The notes under the pieces are model-generated. The model saw nothing but the letters and a program-made list of their open reading frames with translations. It made no database searches and was not told the DNA's origin. Source: Paenibacillus sp. ACRRX (GTDB taxonomy: Bacteria > Bacillota > Bacilli > Paenibacillales > Paenibacillaceae). From it: a stretch of 64,000 bases of DNA. The stretch covers positions 124,001 through 188,000 of the forward strand of contig NZ_JAKRNK010000006.1 of assembly GCF_022346885.1 (NCBI RefSeq), given 5' to 3'. The translations under genes and the position numbers were made by a program. Positions 1 through 8,864 of this stretch are shown piece by piece (the first letter of the stretch is position 1; every line of letters starts with the position of its first letter).

Positions 1-475
1 GCAATAGCAACAACAATGCTGCTAAATAAGGCAGTTGATCATTAATATGATAGTTCCATAAAATACCGTGGTAGGAGGCATAAGCGCTCTTGAACTCACA
101 GGATCATACAGAAACAGAATTTAGCAGAGAATGAAACAATGTAATAAGAGCCCTCACCCTGAAGACAAGGTGAGGGCTCTTTAACGATGGGATCTGTTAA
201 TCAATAACCCTTACACAAATGTAGAAGATTAAATGGCCGCAGTGCATACTATTTATTATGACCGTGACCTCTTTAGTCATGAGTGGCCACTGATTTACTA
301 TCAATTTTGTAACCCAAAAGGTTCTTGCTCGTATTAAGTTTACATGCCTGTTATGAGAACGTAATTGCGAATTTGGATGCGGCATGATATTAATGTTGTT
401 TACTTCATTAGTGGAGTCTCTTTTTATCTTATAGATACACATTTAACCTACATAAAAGTTGAGGTCATTCATCTT
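1..475. other. Leader region before the isoprenoid synthase gene
   Basis: No convincing complete gene. Short open frames run off the left edge (one stops at 45, another at 27), so bases 1-45 may hold the last codons of a plus-strand gene, but this cannot be decided. A strong terminator lies at 146-183. An 81-codon minus-strand frame at 197-442 has no recognisable product and is probably spurious. The remainder is the likely promoter and 5' leader of the gene starting at 476; I could not pick a convincing promoter. Confidence 0.4.
146..183 (+). terminator. Rho-independent terminator
   Basis: A 13-bp perfect stem (146-158 with 169-181, GC-rich core GAGCCCTCACC) with a 10-base loop is followed by a short T run. 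It would end transcription of a gene lying left of the window and insulate the gene at 476. The stem is symmetrical, so it could act in both directions, but no minus-strand gene ends here. Confidence 0.8.
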
Positions 476-2860
476 ATGAGTGTGGTATTTACAGATCATG
501 CCGATATATGGTATCGGTCAGCTGAACAGAAGGCAGCCCAGTATTTTGCATCCCTTCGCAAGCAAGTCATAGAAGAGACTTATGTCCCTGTCCTGACAGA
601 GGACATTCAAATGTGGAAAAAGAACCATATTCACCGTCATTCCTTGCTGTCCTTTTTTTCGAAGCGAAAAAGAAAGCCTGATTCTCGGGATTACCACAGT
701 TATATCCAGTGGCTGAATTATACTGGGAAACTGGATGAATATTTGGATCGAAGTGTTTCCTATATTTATTTACGGGATCTGGGCAAGGCACTTGACTCTT
801 CTGACACACAGACTCGAGTTCAGCGTGTAGTTGCCGATGTTAAAAATCATTTACTTCATTCCAATCCAGTGAACATGGGAAAACAAACAGAGTTAATGAG
901 CCTGAAAGCCTTATATCGATGGGCTCAGACAAAAGGCATCGAATCGGATATTATTTGGGTTATTGATAAACTCAAGGCTGTATCCACACATATTCCGCAG
1001 GAATTGAATGCCGAGCATGCGCAGCGCAAGCTGATCAAGATTATTGTTGGGGTATTGTTGCATGTCATAGAAGAAATGGATGATACAACTTTGCCGGCAG
1101 AACGCACGAAGAGAATGGGCGAAGCTATTAGAATTGGTTATTCCTATGGTCTGACTTATCCGTTTATCGATGATCTACTTGATTCCCAAATTCTAACCTC
1201 ACATGAGAAAGAACAATATTCTAAGATGATTAGAACGGCTCTTCTGACTGGATCTGTGCCGGAATTAGGCGAGTGGACAGGGAGTAATCTGGAGTTTATT
1301 CAATATGTACATTCAGAACTACGGGATGCTTTTGAATACATTAAGCATCAGCAAGGGAAGGAAACACAAAAGACATTTTTTGAGCAGTCTTACGTGTTTT
1401 TTCATGCTCAGGAAATCGATCGTATGAAAGAGCTGTCTAACGCTGATTACACCAATGAGCAGCTTTATATACCCATCATTTTAAAATCTTCTTCATCCCG
1501 ATTAATTGTTCGCTCTGTCATTGGTGCATCCACGGACGAGGATTTTGATCAGCGTACTTTCTTTTATGGCATTTACAATCAGTTGGCTGATGATTTCGCG
1601 GATATGTTTGATGACATGCAAAATGGTGCAGTAACACCCTATACCTATTATTTAAAATATCGGGACCAGCGTTCAGATCTGATAAACCCCTTTGAGTTGT
1701 ACTGGGCGGTCATCTCGCATTTGATCCATCATGTGCATCATTCAGATATCAAGACTCGTGAGGTCATCCTGAATCGAGCGATTAATGGTCTAAAACGTTT
1801 CAAGGAACGCATCGGCACAGAAAAGTATAATGAAATGATGGAGATATTTGCATCAAGAATTCCGGCATTCAACCTTCTTATCCAGCAGATGGTTCGTAAA
1901 GCGGATGATGTGGATTTCTTTGACAAACTGCTGCGTGATCAGATGGTGATCTCGCTTAGAACCGATCGAGAGGAAAAGGAATTTTTCCAAGATACTGTTA
2001 GGACAGTCCGTCAGCAGATCAACAATCTGCTGCAGATCCCTAAACACAGCGGAATTCCACCGATGAAGGAATCACTCATTGATGCTGCAAATTACAGCCT
2101 TGAAGGGGACAGCAAGCGTTTACGGCCCATATTGACTTGGGTCATGGGTGTGAATGAATACGGTCTGCATGCTGCGGCTATCGCACCGCTTCTGAGATCA
2201 TTGGAGTATATGCATACCGCCTCCTTGATCTTTGACGATCTGCCATCGCAGGATAATTCGTCTATCCGAAGGGGACGACCAACTCTGCATCAGGTCCATA
2301 ATAGTTCTACTGCAGAGTTAGCCGGCCTTTATTTGATCCAGAAGGCGATTGAAGAACAATCGTCGCTTGATGGGTTTGATACAAAGACAGTGCTTGCCTT
2401 GATGCAATATTCCTCTCAAAAGGCTGGCGATATGTGTGTGGGGCAGGCGATGGATTTGGACTCCAAAGGAAGAGTATTGACCTTGGACCAAATGAACATG
2501 TTGTGTTTCTACAAAACTGGAATCGCGTTCGAAGCCTCTTTGGTTATGCCTGCCATACTCGCTCAGGTAAAGGGAACGGAAATTGCGACTTTGAAGCGAT
2601 TTGCCTATCATGCAGGTATTGCCTTTCAGATAAGAGATGATTTGCTTGATCTAGAGGGCGATGTGCTCCTACTCGGTAAGCCTATTGGCATAGATGTTGA
2701 TAACAACAATTCAACTTTTGTGACTGTACTAGGTCAAGAAGGAGCCAGAAAAGAGATGTGGGAACACTACTGCTTCGCAATGGAAGCGCTAGAAGAGATT
2801 CCCCGCAATATTCCCTTTCTGAAGCATTTATTGGATTATTTTGTTAATAGAGACCGTTAG
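476..2860 (+). CDS. Two-domain class I isoprenoid synthase / polyprenyl synthetase family protein
   Basis: About 794 residues, over twice the length of a normal polyprenyl diphosphate synthase. The C-terminal 270 residues have the family's two metal-binding motifs, DDLPSQD at about 587-593 within HTASLIFDDLPSQD and RDDLLD at about 720-725, so this half should condense allylic diphosphates with isopentenyl diphosphate. The N-terminal half is all-helical and also carries Asp-rich motifs, IDDLLDS near 232 and LADDFADMFDD near 370-380, suggesting a second class I terpenoid fold. The start at 476 was chosen because GAGG precedes it at good spacing; the frame stays open to 365 without a better start. 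No other isoprenoid gene is adjacent. Product and substrate are unknown. Confidence 0.75.
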   Translation: MSVVFTDHADIWYRSAEQKAAQYFASLRKQVIEETYVPVLTEDIQMWKKNHIHRHSLLSFFSKRKRKPDSRDYHSYIQWLNYTGKLDEYLDRSVSYIYLRDLGKALDSSDTQTRVQRVVADVKNHLLHSNPVNMGKQTELMSLKALYRWAQTKGIESDIIWVIDKLKAVSTHIPQELNAEHAQRKLIKIIVGVLLHVIEEMDDTTLPAERTKRMGEAIRIGYSYGLTYPFIDDLLDSQILTSHEKEQYSKMIRTALLTGSVPELGEWTGSNLEFIQYVHSELRDAFEYIKHQQGKETQKTFFEQSYVFFHAQEIDRMKELSNADYTNEQLYIPIILKSSSSRLIVRSVIGASTDEDFDQRTFFYGIYNQLADDFADMFDDMQNGAVTPYTYYLKYRDQRSDLINPFELYWAVISHLIHHVHHSDIKTREVILNRAINGLKRFKERIGTEKYNEMMEIFASRIPAFNLLIQQMVRKADDVDFFDKLLRDQMVISLRTDREEKEFFQDTVRTVRQQINNLLQIPKHSGIPPMKESLIDAANYSLEGDSKRLRPILTWVMGVNEYGLHAAAIAPLLRSLEYMHTASLIFDDLPSQDNSSIRRGRPTLHQVHNSSTAELAGLYLIQKAIEEQSSLDGFDTKTVLALMQYSSQKAGDMCVGQAMDLDSKGRVLTLDQMNMLCFYKTGIAFEASLVMPAILAQVKGTEIATLKRFAYHAGIAFQIRDDLLDLEGDVLLLGKPIGIDVDNNNSTFVTVLGQEGARKEMWEHYCFAMEALEEIPRNIPFLKHLLDYFVNRDR

Positions 2861-2865
2861 CACCG

Positions 2866-2992
2866 TGTGTTTTAGATCAAGATCCTTAGCAATACATTTT
2901 AACCAGTGTGGATGATTCATGTTTTGGAAAGCGTTGGACGTGTACGGGGAGCCTTGGTCATTATAAACGATCACGCCCGTCACGTCTTTCAT
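2866..2992 (-). pseudogene. Possible transposase (integrase-core) remnant
   Basis: The minus strand encodes about 40 residues that include VIVYNDQGSPYTSNAF, which resembles the DQGSxYTS stretch of the rve catalytic core in IS3-family transposases, followed by unrelated sequence. The frame is closed by a stop five codons upstream and has no ribosome binding site. If real, it is a tiny relic of an insertion sequence between the synthase gene and the receiver gene. The match is short and could be coincidence. Confidence 0.3.
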
Positions 2993-3162
2993 CTTTTCGA
3001 GTTTTCACTGTTTAAATTAAAAATATGTTAAGAATCGGTATCATCTATTAAAAATTCATAATATAATAAAGAATGTGTCGGAATCTGTTGTCGATTAATT
3101 ACATACTGGTCGATTAGTGGCGATTTATGATCACCGGTGTCAGTCAGAAGAGGGGCAGATCG

Positions 3163-3702
3163 ATGAAAGCACTCATTTTTTCAGTATGCATGGCTGCGAC
3201 TCCATTTCTTGTGTATGTCATATTTAGAGGATACCGTAAAAGGGAGCAAAGTCGCCTTGGTGACATGGGCCTACTGCAATTAAGTAACACGAACAACGCA
3301 ACCCTTGCTTTTGATCAAACTAGGGAGCAGGCGGAAGGGACTGTGCGGATGCCCTCTGTGCTCATCGTGGATGATCAGTCGTCCATTCAAATGCTGCTGC
3401 GCGAAGCATTTAATTCCATGAATGCACAGATTGTAAGTGCTTATTCAGGTCAGGAAGCAGTTGAATACATTCGAGAACAATCCTTTGCGGTTGTGTTGAT
3501 GGATGTTAAGCTGCCTGATATGAGCGGGATGGACTTGCTTCTCAAGTTTCGGGCGATGCGTCCCCAACTCCAGGTCATTATGATGTCTGCCTTCAGTGAT
3601 GTTAATCGGATTGAATCTGCTAAGTCTGCCGGAGCAATCGGTTATTTCTCTAAGCCATTTGATATTGATGAATTAAGATCCTTTGTTGCATCTAGACTTT
3701 AA
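3163..3702 (+). CDS. Membrane-anchored CheY/Spo0F-like receiver protein
   Basis: 179 residues: an N-terminal hydrophobic segment (about residues 2-20) that should anchor it in the membrane, a 45-residue linker and one receiver domain. The acidic pocket (IVDDQ), the phospho-acceptor Asp at about 114 in LMDVKLPD and the conserved Lys at about 164 in SKPF are all present. There is no DNA-binding or enzymatic output domain, so it should pass phosphate or signal by contact, as Spo0F does. AGGGG precedes the ATG at 3163; an upstream ATG at 3127 lacks a site. A kinase gene follows 31 bp downstream, its likely partner. Two TGTCGNN sequences at 3077-3093 weakly resemble Spo0A boxes. Confidence 0.75.
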   Translation: MKALIFSVCMAATPFLVYVIFRGYRKREQSRLGDMGLLQLSNTNNATLAFDQTREQAEGTVRMPSVLIVDDQSSIQMLLREAFNSMNAQIVSAYSGQEAVEYIREQSFAVVLMDVKLPDMSGMDLLLKFRAMRPQLQVIMMSAFSDVNRIESAKSAGAIGYFSKPFDIDELRSFVASRL

Positions 3703-3733
3703 TTGTACCTTTATTACGTAGTCGGAGGATGTT

Positions 3734-5578
3734 ATGAGACGACGAACTATTCATACGCAGATGGTTGTTCGAATCGTCATAACGGTAACGATCGCACTGT
3801 CCTTTATTTTCGCGTTATCTTATGATGCGATTCGTTCAATCATTCAGGACCAAATTAATCAAAGTTTATTAAGTCAAGCTCAGATGGCTGCGCATGAAGT
3901 AGATGCTGCGATTCGACAGCAGAAAACGATGGTCGAGACGTTTGCACGTGTTATTAATGGCATTTACAATTCGGACGATCCACTGGGCAATATCAACCAT
4001 GCTACCCGAATGTTTGCAGAGCAGCCCAATCCATTAGTCTTTGGTTATTGGTTCACCGCCCAATCTGACTACAAACAACAAGGTAAGTTCACTTCGCGAT
4101 ATGGATATAATGAGAATCACCAACTTCGCAGCTATTACAGTCCGTCACATACTGATGATTCGCTCCCCATTTTCAGAGATAATCCAATGTTTGACTACTA
4201 TCACGGTGCAGTGAAGACAGGCGCTACATATATCACGTCTCCATATCTGGATCCTCATTTACGAATTCCCATGTTATCCCTTAGCACTCCTGTATATGAT
4301 AAACAGCTCAAGGTTAGAGGCGTTGCAGGGATCGATATCCGCTTCAATGATTTGCACACCTTATCTACACGGCTCAGTTTTTATCCTAACAGCGAAACGT
4401 TACTAATATCCCAGCAGGACGAGGTATTGTACAATCCCGACAGTAAAATTAACTTGCATGACATTAACTATCCTTTTGATACGGACATTAGCAATCTTGT
4501 ACATGAAATTAAGCAGAACAAGACACAAATGGTAAACGCCAGGTATAAAGACAAGGATGTTATTATATTTGCCATGCCAATTACAGAACCTGGTTGGACA
4601 GCGTTAATAATGCTGCCTACATCTGTCATTGACCAAGTATTGGCACGAGTATTGCTGATATCATTGATAACCTTCGCAATTTTGGTGATTACCGTCTACA
4701 TTTTAGTCCATTTGTGGGTAAAACGGCTAATCACGAAGCCCTTAAAAGTACTGGTGCAGGCGTCGCAGCGCATTGCAATCGGCGATTTTAGTGGTACTGT
4801 TCAAATTCAAACGGAAAATGAATGGATGCAGCTAGAAAAGCATATGAATCAAATGCTGGAGACACTGCGGCATCATGCGAAGCTGGAACAGGAAATGAAA
4901 CGTATGAGTGCGCTGAAAGTCGTAGGTGAGATGGCTGCTGCCATCAGCCATGAGATCCGGAATCCGCTGACCACCGTGCGCGGGTTTCTACAGCTGCTTC
5001 GTAATAAGCCAGAGCATGCTGCAGAACATGTTTATTTTGACACGATGATGGATGAAATTATTAGAGCAAATACCATTATTACAGAATACTTAACGTTGGC
5101 GCAGAACAAACTGGCCCATTTTACCCCGCAATCCTTAAATCATATTATTGAGCAAATTTATCCTCTTGTTCAGGCGTCCGCTACGGCCAATTGCCAGCAT
5201 ATTGTGATGGATTTGCAAACATTGCCAGCTGTAATGCTGGATGAAAAAGAAATACGGCAGCTCCTGCACAATGTGATCCGGAACGGACTAGAAGCGATGG
5301 AGGCCAACAAAGTGCTGCAAATTAGAACCCGTGCTGAAGATGAGGCAGTACTGTTGGAGATTGAAGATGAAGGCCCGGGATTTGAACCCTCCATCTTATC
5401 TATTGCGGGTACACCATTTATGACAACGAAGGTAAATGGGACTGGATTAGGCTTGGCCATCTGTTACAGCATTGTGCAGCGTCATCACGGCAGCTTGCAT
5501 ATAAGCTCGAAACCAGGGAGGACAGTCATTTCTATTAAGCTTCCTCTCGTCTTCCCCGCTCCTGGCACAAATAATTAA
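3734..5578 (+). CDS. Cache-domain sensor histidine kinase (sporulation-kinase type)
   Basis: 614 residues. An N-terminal transmembrane helix (about 12-32), an extracellular double-Cache-like sensor of about 270 residues, a second helix near 305-328, a HAMP linker, a HisKA dimerisation domain with the phospho-accepting His at about 406 in ISHEIRNPL, and an HATPase_c domain with N, G1 (DEGPGF) and G2 (GTGLGLAI) boxes. The layout matches KinD/KinB-like kinases that feed the Bacillus sporulation phosphorelay. It probably phosphorylates the receiver encoded just upstream, because no response regulator with an output domain is adjacent. GGAGGA precedes the ATG. The ligand is unknown. Confidence 0.88.
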   Translation: MRRRTIHTQMVVRIVITVTIALSFIFALSYDAIRSIIQDQINQSLLSQAQMAAHEVDAAIRQQKTMVETFARVINGIYNSDDPLGNINHATRMFAEQPNPLVFGYWFTAQSDYKQQGKFTSRYGYNENHQLRSYYSPSHTDDSLPIFRDNPMFDYYHGAVKTGATYITSPYLDPHLRIPMLSLSTPVYDKQLKVRGVAGIDIRFNDLHTLSTRLSFYPNSETLLISQQDEVLYNPDSKINLHDINYPFDTDISNLVHEIKQNKTQMVNARYKDKDVIIFAMPITEPGWTALIMLPTSVIDQVLARVLLISLITFAILVITVYILVHLWVKRLITKPLKVLVQASQRIAIGDFSGTVQIQTENEWMQLEKHMNQMLETLRHHAKLEQEMKRMSALKVVGEMAAAISHEIRNPLTTVRGFLQLLRNKPEHAAEHVYFDTMMDEIIRANTIITEYLTLAQNKLAHFTPQSLNHIIEQIYPLVQASATANCQHIVMDLQTLPAVMLDEKEIRQLLHNVIRNGLEAMEANKVLQIRTRAEDEAVLLEIEDEGPGFEPSILSIAGTPFMTTKVNGTGLGLAICYSIVQRHHGSLHISSKPGRTVISIKLPLVFPAPGTNN

Positions 5579-6139
5579 GACAGGCATCGCATGAGCACAG
5601 TAGCTTTTGGTGAAATCTGGCGGCTGTGCTCTATCGCTGTCTTCTGTTCATTCCATGATCACATCTCCCTCAGCTTTTCTTCTTATTCTGCCCGGTCTGC
5701 TATTAGATGCCGACACGCATCATATACAACAAAGAAGAGGGAAGAATAACTCCTCGTTTGCATGAGTACACATAAACATACACTTAAGATGATGAATGAT
5801 ATTTATATTATACGTCGTCTTGTTAGTGCGCTCCAAAATGATGGTGTAAAAATATAGAATATAATGGTATTTACTCAACTTGGGCAGCGTTAAATGCTCC
5901 TTTTATGTCGCACTTTATTTCAAAAATTAAACACTTAGTCATATGTCAACGAAACAACATTTCATTTTTTATCAGTGTTGACCAATGTTATATAAAGACG
6001 AGGTTTTCGGCATGATAAGCATGAGCAATAGCTAATGAACACAAAAAAGTATTGTATAAGTATGCAACATTGTGTATACTGGTGTCAGTCCACGAGACAT
6101 GCAATTGTACTTACATTCAGATAAAGTGGGGAATTAATA
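5579..6139. other. Intergenic region before the amino-acid transporter operon
   Basis: No gene seen in 561 bp. A hairpin with 8-bp arms (GAGCACAG and CTGTGCTC, about 5592-5631) follows the kinase gene and may end its transcript, though it lacks a T run. The rest is AT-rich. The likely promoter of the transporter operon lies at 6052-6080. Confidence 0.6.
6052..6080 (+). promoter_or_regulatory. SigA-type promoter of the amino-acid ABC transporter operon
   Basis: TTGTAT (6052-6057) and TATACT (6075-6080) are separated by exactly 17 bp and lie 60 bp upstream of the substrate-binding protein gene. This is the best vegetative promoter match in the region. No terminator-antiterminator or T-box leader was recognised between it and the gene. 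Confidence 0.6.
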
Positions 6140-6955
6140 ATGACTAAGATGAAGGCATTTCAATTGGCAACAGCATGTATGCTGCTTATGGCTCTCGTTG
6201 TAGGTTGCGGCACGAAAGAAGACGCATATGATAAGGTGATTAAAGAGAAGAAGCTGGTCCTTGGGACAAGTGCAGACTACCCACCTTTTGAATTCCATAA
6301 GAAGATCGCAGACGGCAAGGACGAGATTGTAGGATATGATATTATGATCGCTAAGGAGATCGCTAAGGATCTCGGTGCAGAACTAGTTATTGATGATATG
6401 AAGTTTGATTCTGTTCTTCAGGCCGTTTCTTCTGGTAAAGTCAATTTTGGGATGGCTGGAATGGACGCGACAGAGGAACGAGCAAAAGTAATGTTGTTCT
6501 CGAATTCAGTGTATAAGGCTGAAGCAGGGGTTCTAGTCCGCGCAGAAGACAAGGACAAGTTCAAGACACCTGAAGACTTGAAGGGGCTGAAAGTTGGCGT
6601 TCAGAAAGGTTCTACATTTGAAGATGTAGCCACACAAATTCCGGACGCTAAGCAGGATCTGCTTGTTAAGGTGAACGATCTTGTTCTCTCACTGGAAACC
6701 AAGCGTGTAGATGCCGTATTGGTAGAGAAACCAGTTGGGCTAGCCTATGAGACTAATAATACGAAGGTAGCTCTTTCGCCCGTAGTGCTCAAGCCGGCAA
6801 GCGAAGGTTACGTTGCAGGTGTGGGCAAAGAAAGCGTAAAGCTGAAGGAAGCAATCGACAAGACTATTGCACGTCTTAAAGCGGACGGTTCACTTGATAA
6901 GTTTATTACAGAAGCCAATGCATTGGCAGATGCTGCTGCAGATGAAGCAAAGTAA
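6140..6955 (+). CDS. Polar amino-acid ABC transporter substrate-binding lipoprotein
   Basis: 271 residues. An N-terminal signal ending in a lipobox (ALVVGC, Cys at about 23) makes it a membrane-anchored extracytoplasmic lipoprotein. The remainder is a bacterial solute-binding family 3 fold, with the characteristic beginning LGTSADYPPFEF and MDATEERAKVM. It captures a polar amino acid, possibly arginine or glutamine, for the permease and ATPase encoded directly downstream. Layout resembles Bacillus ArtPQR or GlnHPQ, but the specificity cannot be read from the sequence. GGGG precedes the ATG. Confidence 0.9.
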   Translation: MTKMKAFQLATACMLLMALVVGCGTKEDAYDKVIKEKKLVLGTSADYPPFEFHKKIADGKDEIVGYDIMIAKEIAKDLGAELVIDDMKFDSVLQAVSSGKVNFGMAGMDATEERAKVMLFSNSVYKAEAGVLVRAEDKDKFKTPEDLKGLKVGVQKGSTFEDVATQIPDAKQDLLVKVNDLVLSLETKRVDAVLVEKPVGLAYETNNTKVALSPVVLKPASEGYVAGVGKESVKLKEAIDKTIARLKADGSLDKFITEANALADAAADEAK

Positions 6956-7049
6956 GGAATGGCGGATATAAGCAAACGACAGGTGCGGCGTAAAGCCGCG
7001 CTTTTTCGTTGGAAAACATATAGGCAAGATGTAGAAAGGGTTGTTTAAC

Positions 7050-7703
7050 ATGAATATGTTCCAAGCATTATGGGAATTCAAAATGACTTACTTATCAGGA
7101 ATGGGCATGACGATACTGTTATCTATATCAGCGATCATAGTTGGTTTTATATTTGGATTAATACTTGTCTTGATGCGGCGGTCAGGGATTGCTCCCTTAA
7201 AGTGGTTCTCAGCAACTTATATTGAAGTATTTCGGGGAACTCCATTACTTGTGCAATTGTTTATTATTTATTTTGGACTATCGGAGTACGGGGTTGACTT
7301 GCCAAAGTTTACTTCCGGTGCGATTGCCGTTGCTTTAAATAGTGCGGCTTATTTGGCGGAGATATTCCGTGCAGGTATTCAAGGTGTTAACCAAGGACAA
7401 GTGGAGGCTGCCCGTTCTTTAGGTATGACCCAATCGATGACAATGCGTTATATCGTGTTGCCGCAAGCATTACGTAATGTAATGCCTGCTATCGGTAACG
7501 AATTTATTACAATCATTAAAGAATCTTCAATTGTAACTTTTATTGGCATTGCAGATCTTATGTTTCAGACTGAAGTTATTCGAAACACAACTTATTCATC
7601 CATGGGACCGCTTTTGGGGTGTGCGCTATGTTACTTTATTATGACGTTTACACTATCCAAAATGGTCGGATTGATGGAAAGGAAGTTAAAGTATAATGAT
7701 TAA
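7050..7703 (+). CDS. Polar amino-acid ABC transporter permease
   Basis: 217 residues with five or so membrane helices and the HisM/GlnP-type start ([17 protein letters not shown]), plus the EAA loop ([10 protein letters not shown]) that docks the ATPase. It forms the membrane channel of the importer. The start at 7050 is preferred over a TTG at 7041 because GAAAGGG sits nine bases before 7050 and immediately abuts 7041. Its last eight bases overlap the ATPase start, so the two genes are translationally coupled. Confidence 0.9.
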   Translation: MNMFQALWEFKMTYLSGMGMTILLSISAIIVGFIFGLILVLMRRSGIAPLKWFSATYIEVFRGTPLLVQLFIIYFGLSEYGVDLPKFTSGAIAVALNSAAYLAEIFRAGIQGVNQGQVEAARSLGMTQSMTMRYIVLPQALRNVMPAIGNEFITIIKESSIVTFIGIADLMFQTEVIRNTTYSSMGPLLGCALCYFIMTFTLSKMVGLMERKLKYND

Positions 7704-8418
7704 CATCACAAACTTACACAAGTCGTACGGCCAATTACACATTTTAAAAGGGATAGATCTTGAAATTAACGCAGGTGAAGTCGTTGTGGTCATTGGGCCA
7801 AGCGGGTCCGGGAAGAGCACTTTGCTGCGCTGTCTGAATTTGCTGGAGACACCAACGAAAGGTGAGATACGATTCGAGGGTGAGATCATTAACGATAAGA
7901 AACATGATATTAATGCCACACGCGAGAAGATGGGAATGGTATTCCAATCCTTTAATCTGTTTCCGCATATGTCGATTCTTAACAACATTACGATTTCACC
8001 TATTAAAGTGAAAAAGATGGACAAACAGAGTGCCGAAACAATAGCGTACGAACTGCTTGAAAAGGTAGGATTAAAAAACAAAGCGAGTGCTTTCCCAGCA
8101 CAGTTATCTGGAGGTCAGAAACAGCGGATTGCAATCGCCCGTGCATTAGCAATGCAGCCGCACGTTATGCTGTTTGATGAGCCAACTTCGGCGTTAGATC
8201 CTGAGATGGTAGGCGAAGTGTTAGAGGTCATGAAGTCACTTGCAGCCGAAGGTATGACCATGGTAATTGTGACACATGAAATGGGATTTGCACGTGAGGT
8301 AGGGGATCGCATTATTTTTATGGACGGCGGAAATATCGTGGAACAAGGAGCTCCGGAATTGCTCTTTGCAAATCCACAGCATGCTCGGACACGAGATTTT
8401 TTAAGTCGTGTGTTATAA
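7696..8418 (+). CDS. Polar amino-acid ABC transporter ATPase
   Basis: 240 residues, the usual size for GlnQ/ArtR-type ATPases. Walker [10 protein letters not shown] (about 33-41), Q-loop [10 protein letters not shown], signature LSGGQKQR (about 136), Walker [12 protein letters not shown] and switch His in VTHEMGF are all intact. It energises import by the preceding permease and binding protein. The ATG lies inside the last codons of the permease gene. A dif-like sequence and then a terminator follow the stop codon. Confidence 0.93.
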   Translation: MINITNLHKSYGQLHILKGIDLEINAGEVVVVIGPSGSGKSTLLRCLNLLETPTKGEIRFEGEIINDKKHDINATREKMGMVFQSFNLFPHMSILNNITISPIKVKKMDKQSAETIAYELLEKVGLKNKASAFPAQLSGGQKQRIAIARALAMQPHVMLFDEPTSALDPEMVGEVLEVMKSLAAEGMTMVIVTHEMGFAREVGDRIIFMDGGNIVEQGAPELLFANPQHARTRDFLSRVL

Positions 8419-8450
8419 CCGGAGCAGATGATCTTGGACGTAACATCAAT

Positions 8451-8478
8451 AATAAACATAAATGTAATTATGTAAACT
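8451..8478 (+). repeat. dif-like site 1
   Basis: Left arm AATAAACATAA, 6-bp centre ATGTAA, right arm TTATGTAAACT. The inner parts of the arms are inverted repeats (ACATAA and TTATGT), the layout of a XerC/XerD recombination site. The right arm is identical to the XerD half of Bacillus subtilis dif as I remember it. It lies 33 bp after the ATPase stop, before the terminator. Three relatives occur at 15851, 35447 and 42673. Confidence 0.6.
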
Positions 8479-8489
8479 AAATTCAGATC

Positions 8490-8522
8490 AAAAAGTACTC
8501 GCCGAAGCGGGTACTTTTTTTG
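8490..8522 (+). terminator. Terminator of the amino-acid transporter operon
   Basis: AAAAGTAC pairs with GTACTTTT around a small GC-containing apex (TCGCCGAAGCGG) and is followed by an uninterrupted T run. It lies about 70 bp beyond the ATPase stop codon, after dif-like site 1. Confidence 0.8.
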
Positions 8523-8683
8523 TATCATTATGAACTGTTTAATTTCATCAATATCCACTTTAATGACGTTTTTGTCATCTTTCTATAAAAAAATGAAAAT
8601 CTGAACCCTTTGGGGCCCAAGGGTTTGAGCGTCATGTAATAATCTACCTGCGCACAGGTTACAAAATTGTGATATGATTCTTT

Positions 8684-8843
8684 CCGAGCCGAGACAAGTA
8701 ATGTACGGGGGATGATTTACCGGTAGTTGAAATGGGACATACCATTTTAATTATCTCGGGGTGAATCACATTAATGGTTGGCAACAACCCATGATGAGTA
8801 GGGTACTCCTTAACCCGAATCCGACAACTAACCCCGCAGGCTT
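8684..8843 (+). ncRNA. c-di-AMP riboswitch (ydaO/yuaA leader)
   Basis: The leader contains the conserved elements of the ydaO class in order: GGGGGATGA near 8707, GGGGTGAATC near 8758, AGTAGGGT near 8799 and, at the 3' side, CCCGAATCCGAC then AACTAACCCCGCAGGC (8815-8841). Known ydaO riboswitches bind cyclic di-AMP and turn genes off, often genes for wall hydrolases and osmolyte transport. The downstream gene encodes a LysM-3D wall protein, a typical target. Only about eight bases separate the aptamer from the AGGAGG ribosome binding site, and no terminator with a T run lies between them, so control may be at translation. Confidence 0.88.
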
Positions 8844-8864
8844 TATACTAAGGAGGTACACATA

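Noticed and set aside
197-442. 81-codon minus-strand frame before the isoprenoid synthase
   Set aside because: No recognisable product, no ribosome binding site, overlaps the leader of a strong gene.
3077-3093. Spo0A boxes before the receiver gene
   Set aside because: TGTCGGA and TGTCGAT each have one mismatch to the TGTCGAA core; too short and degenerate to list as a site.
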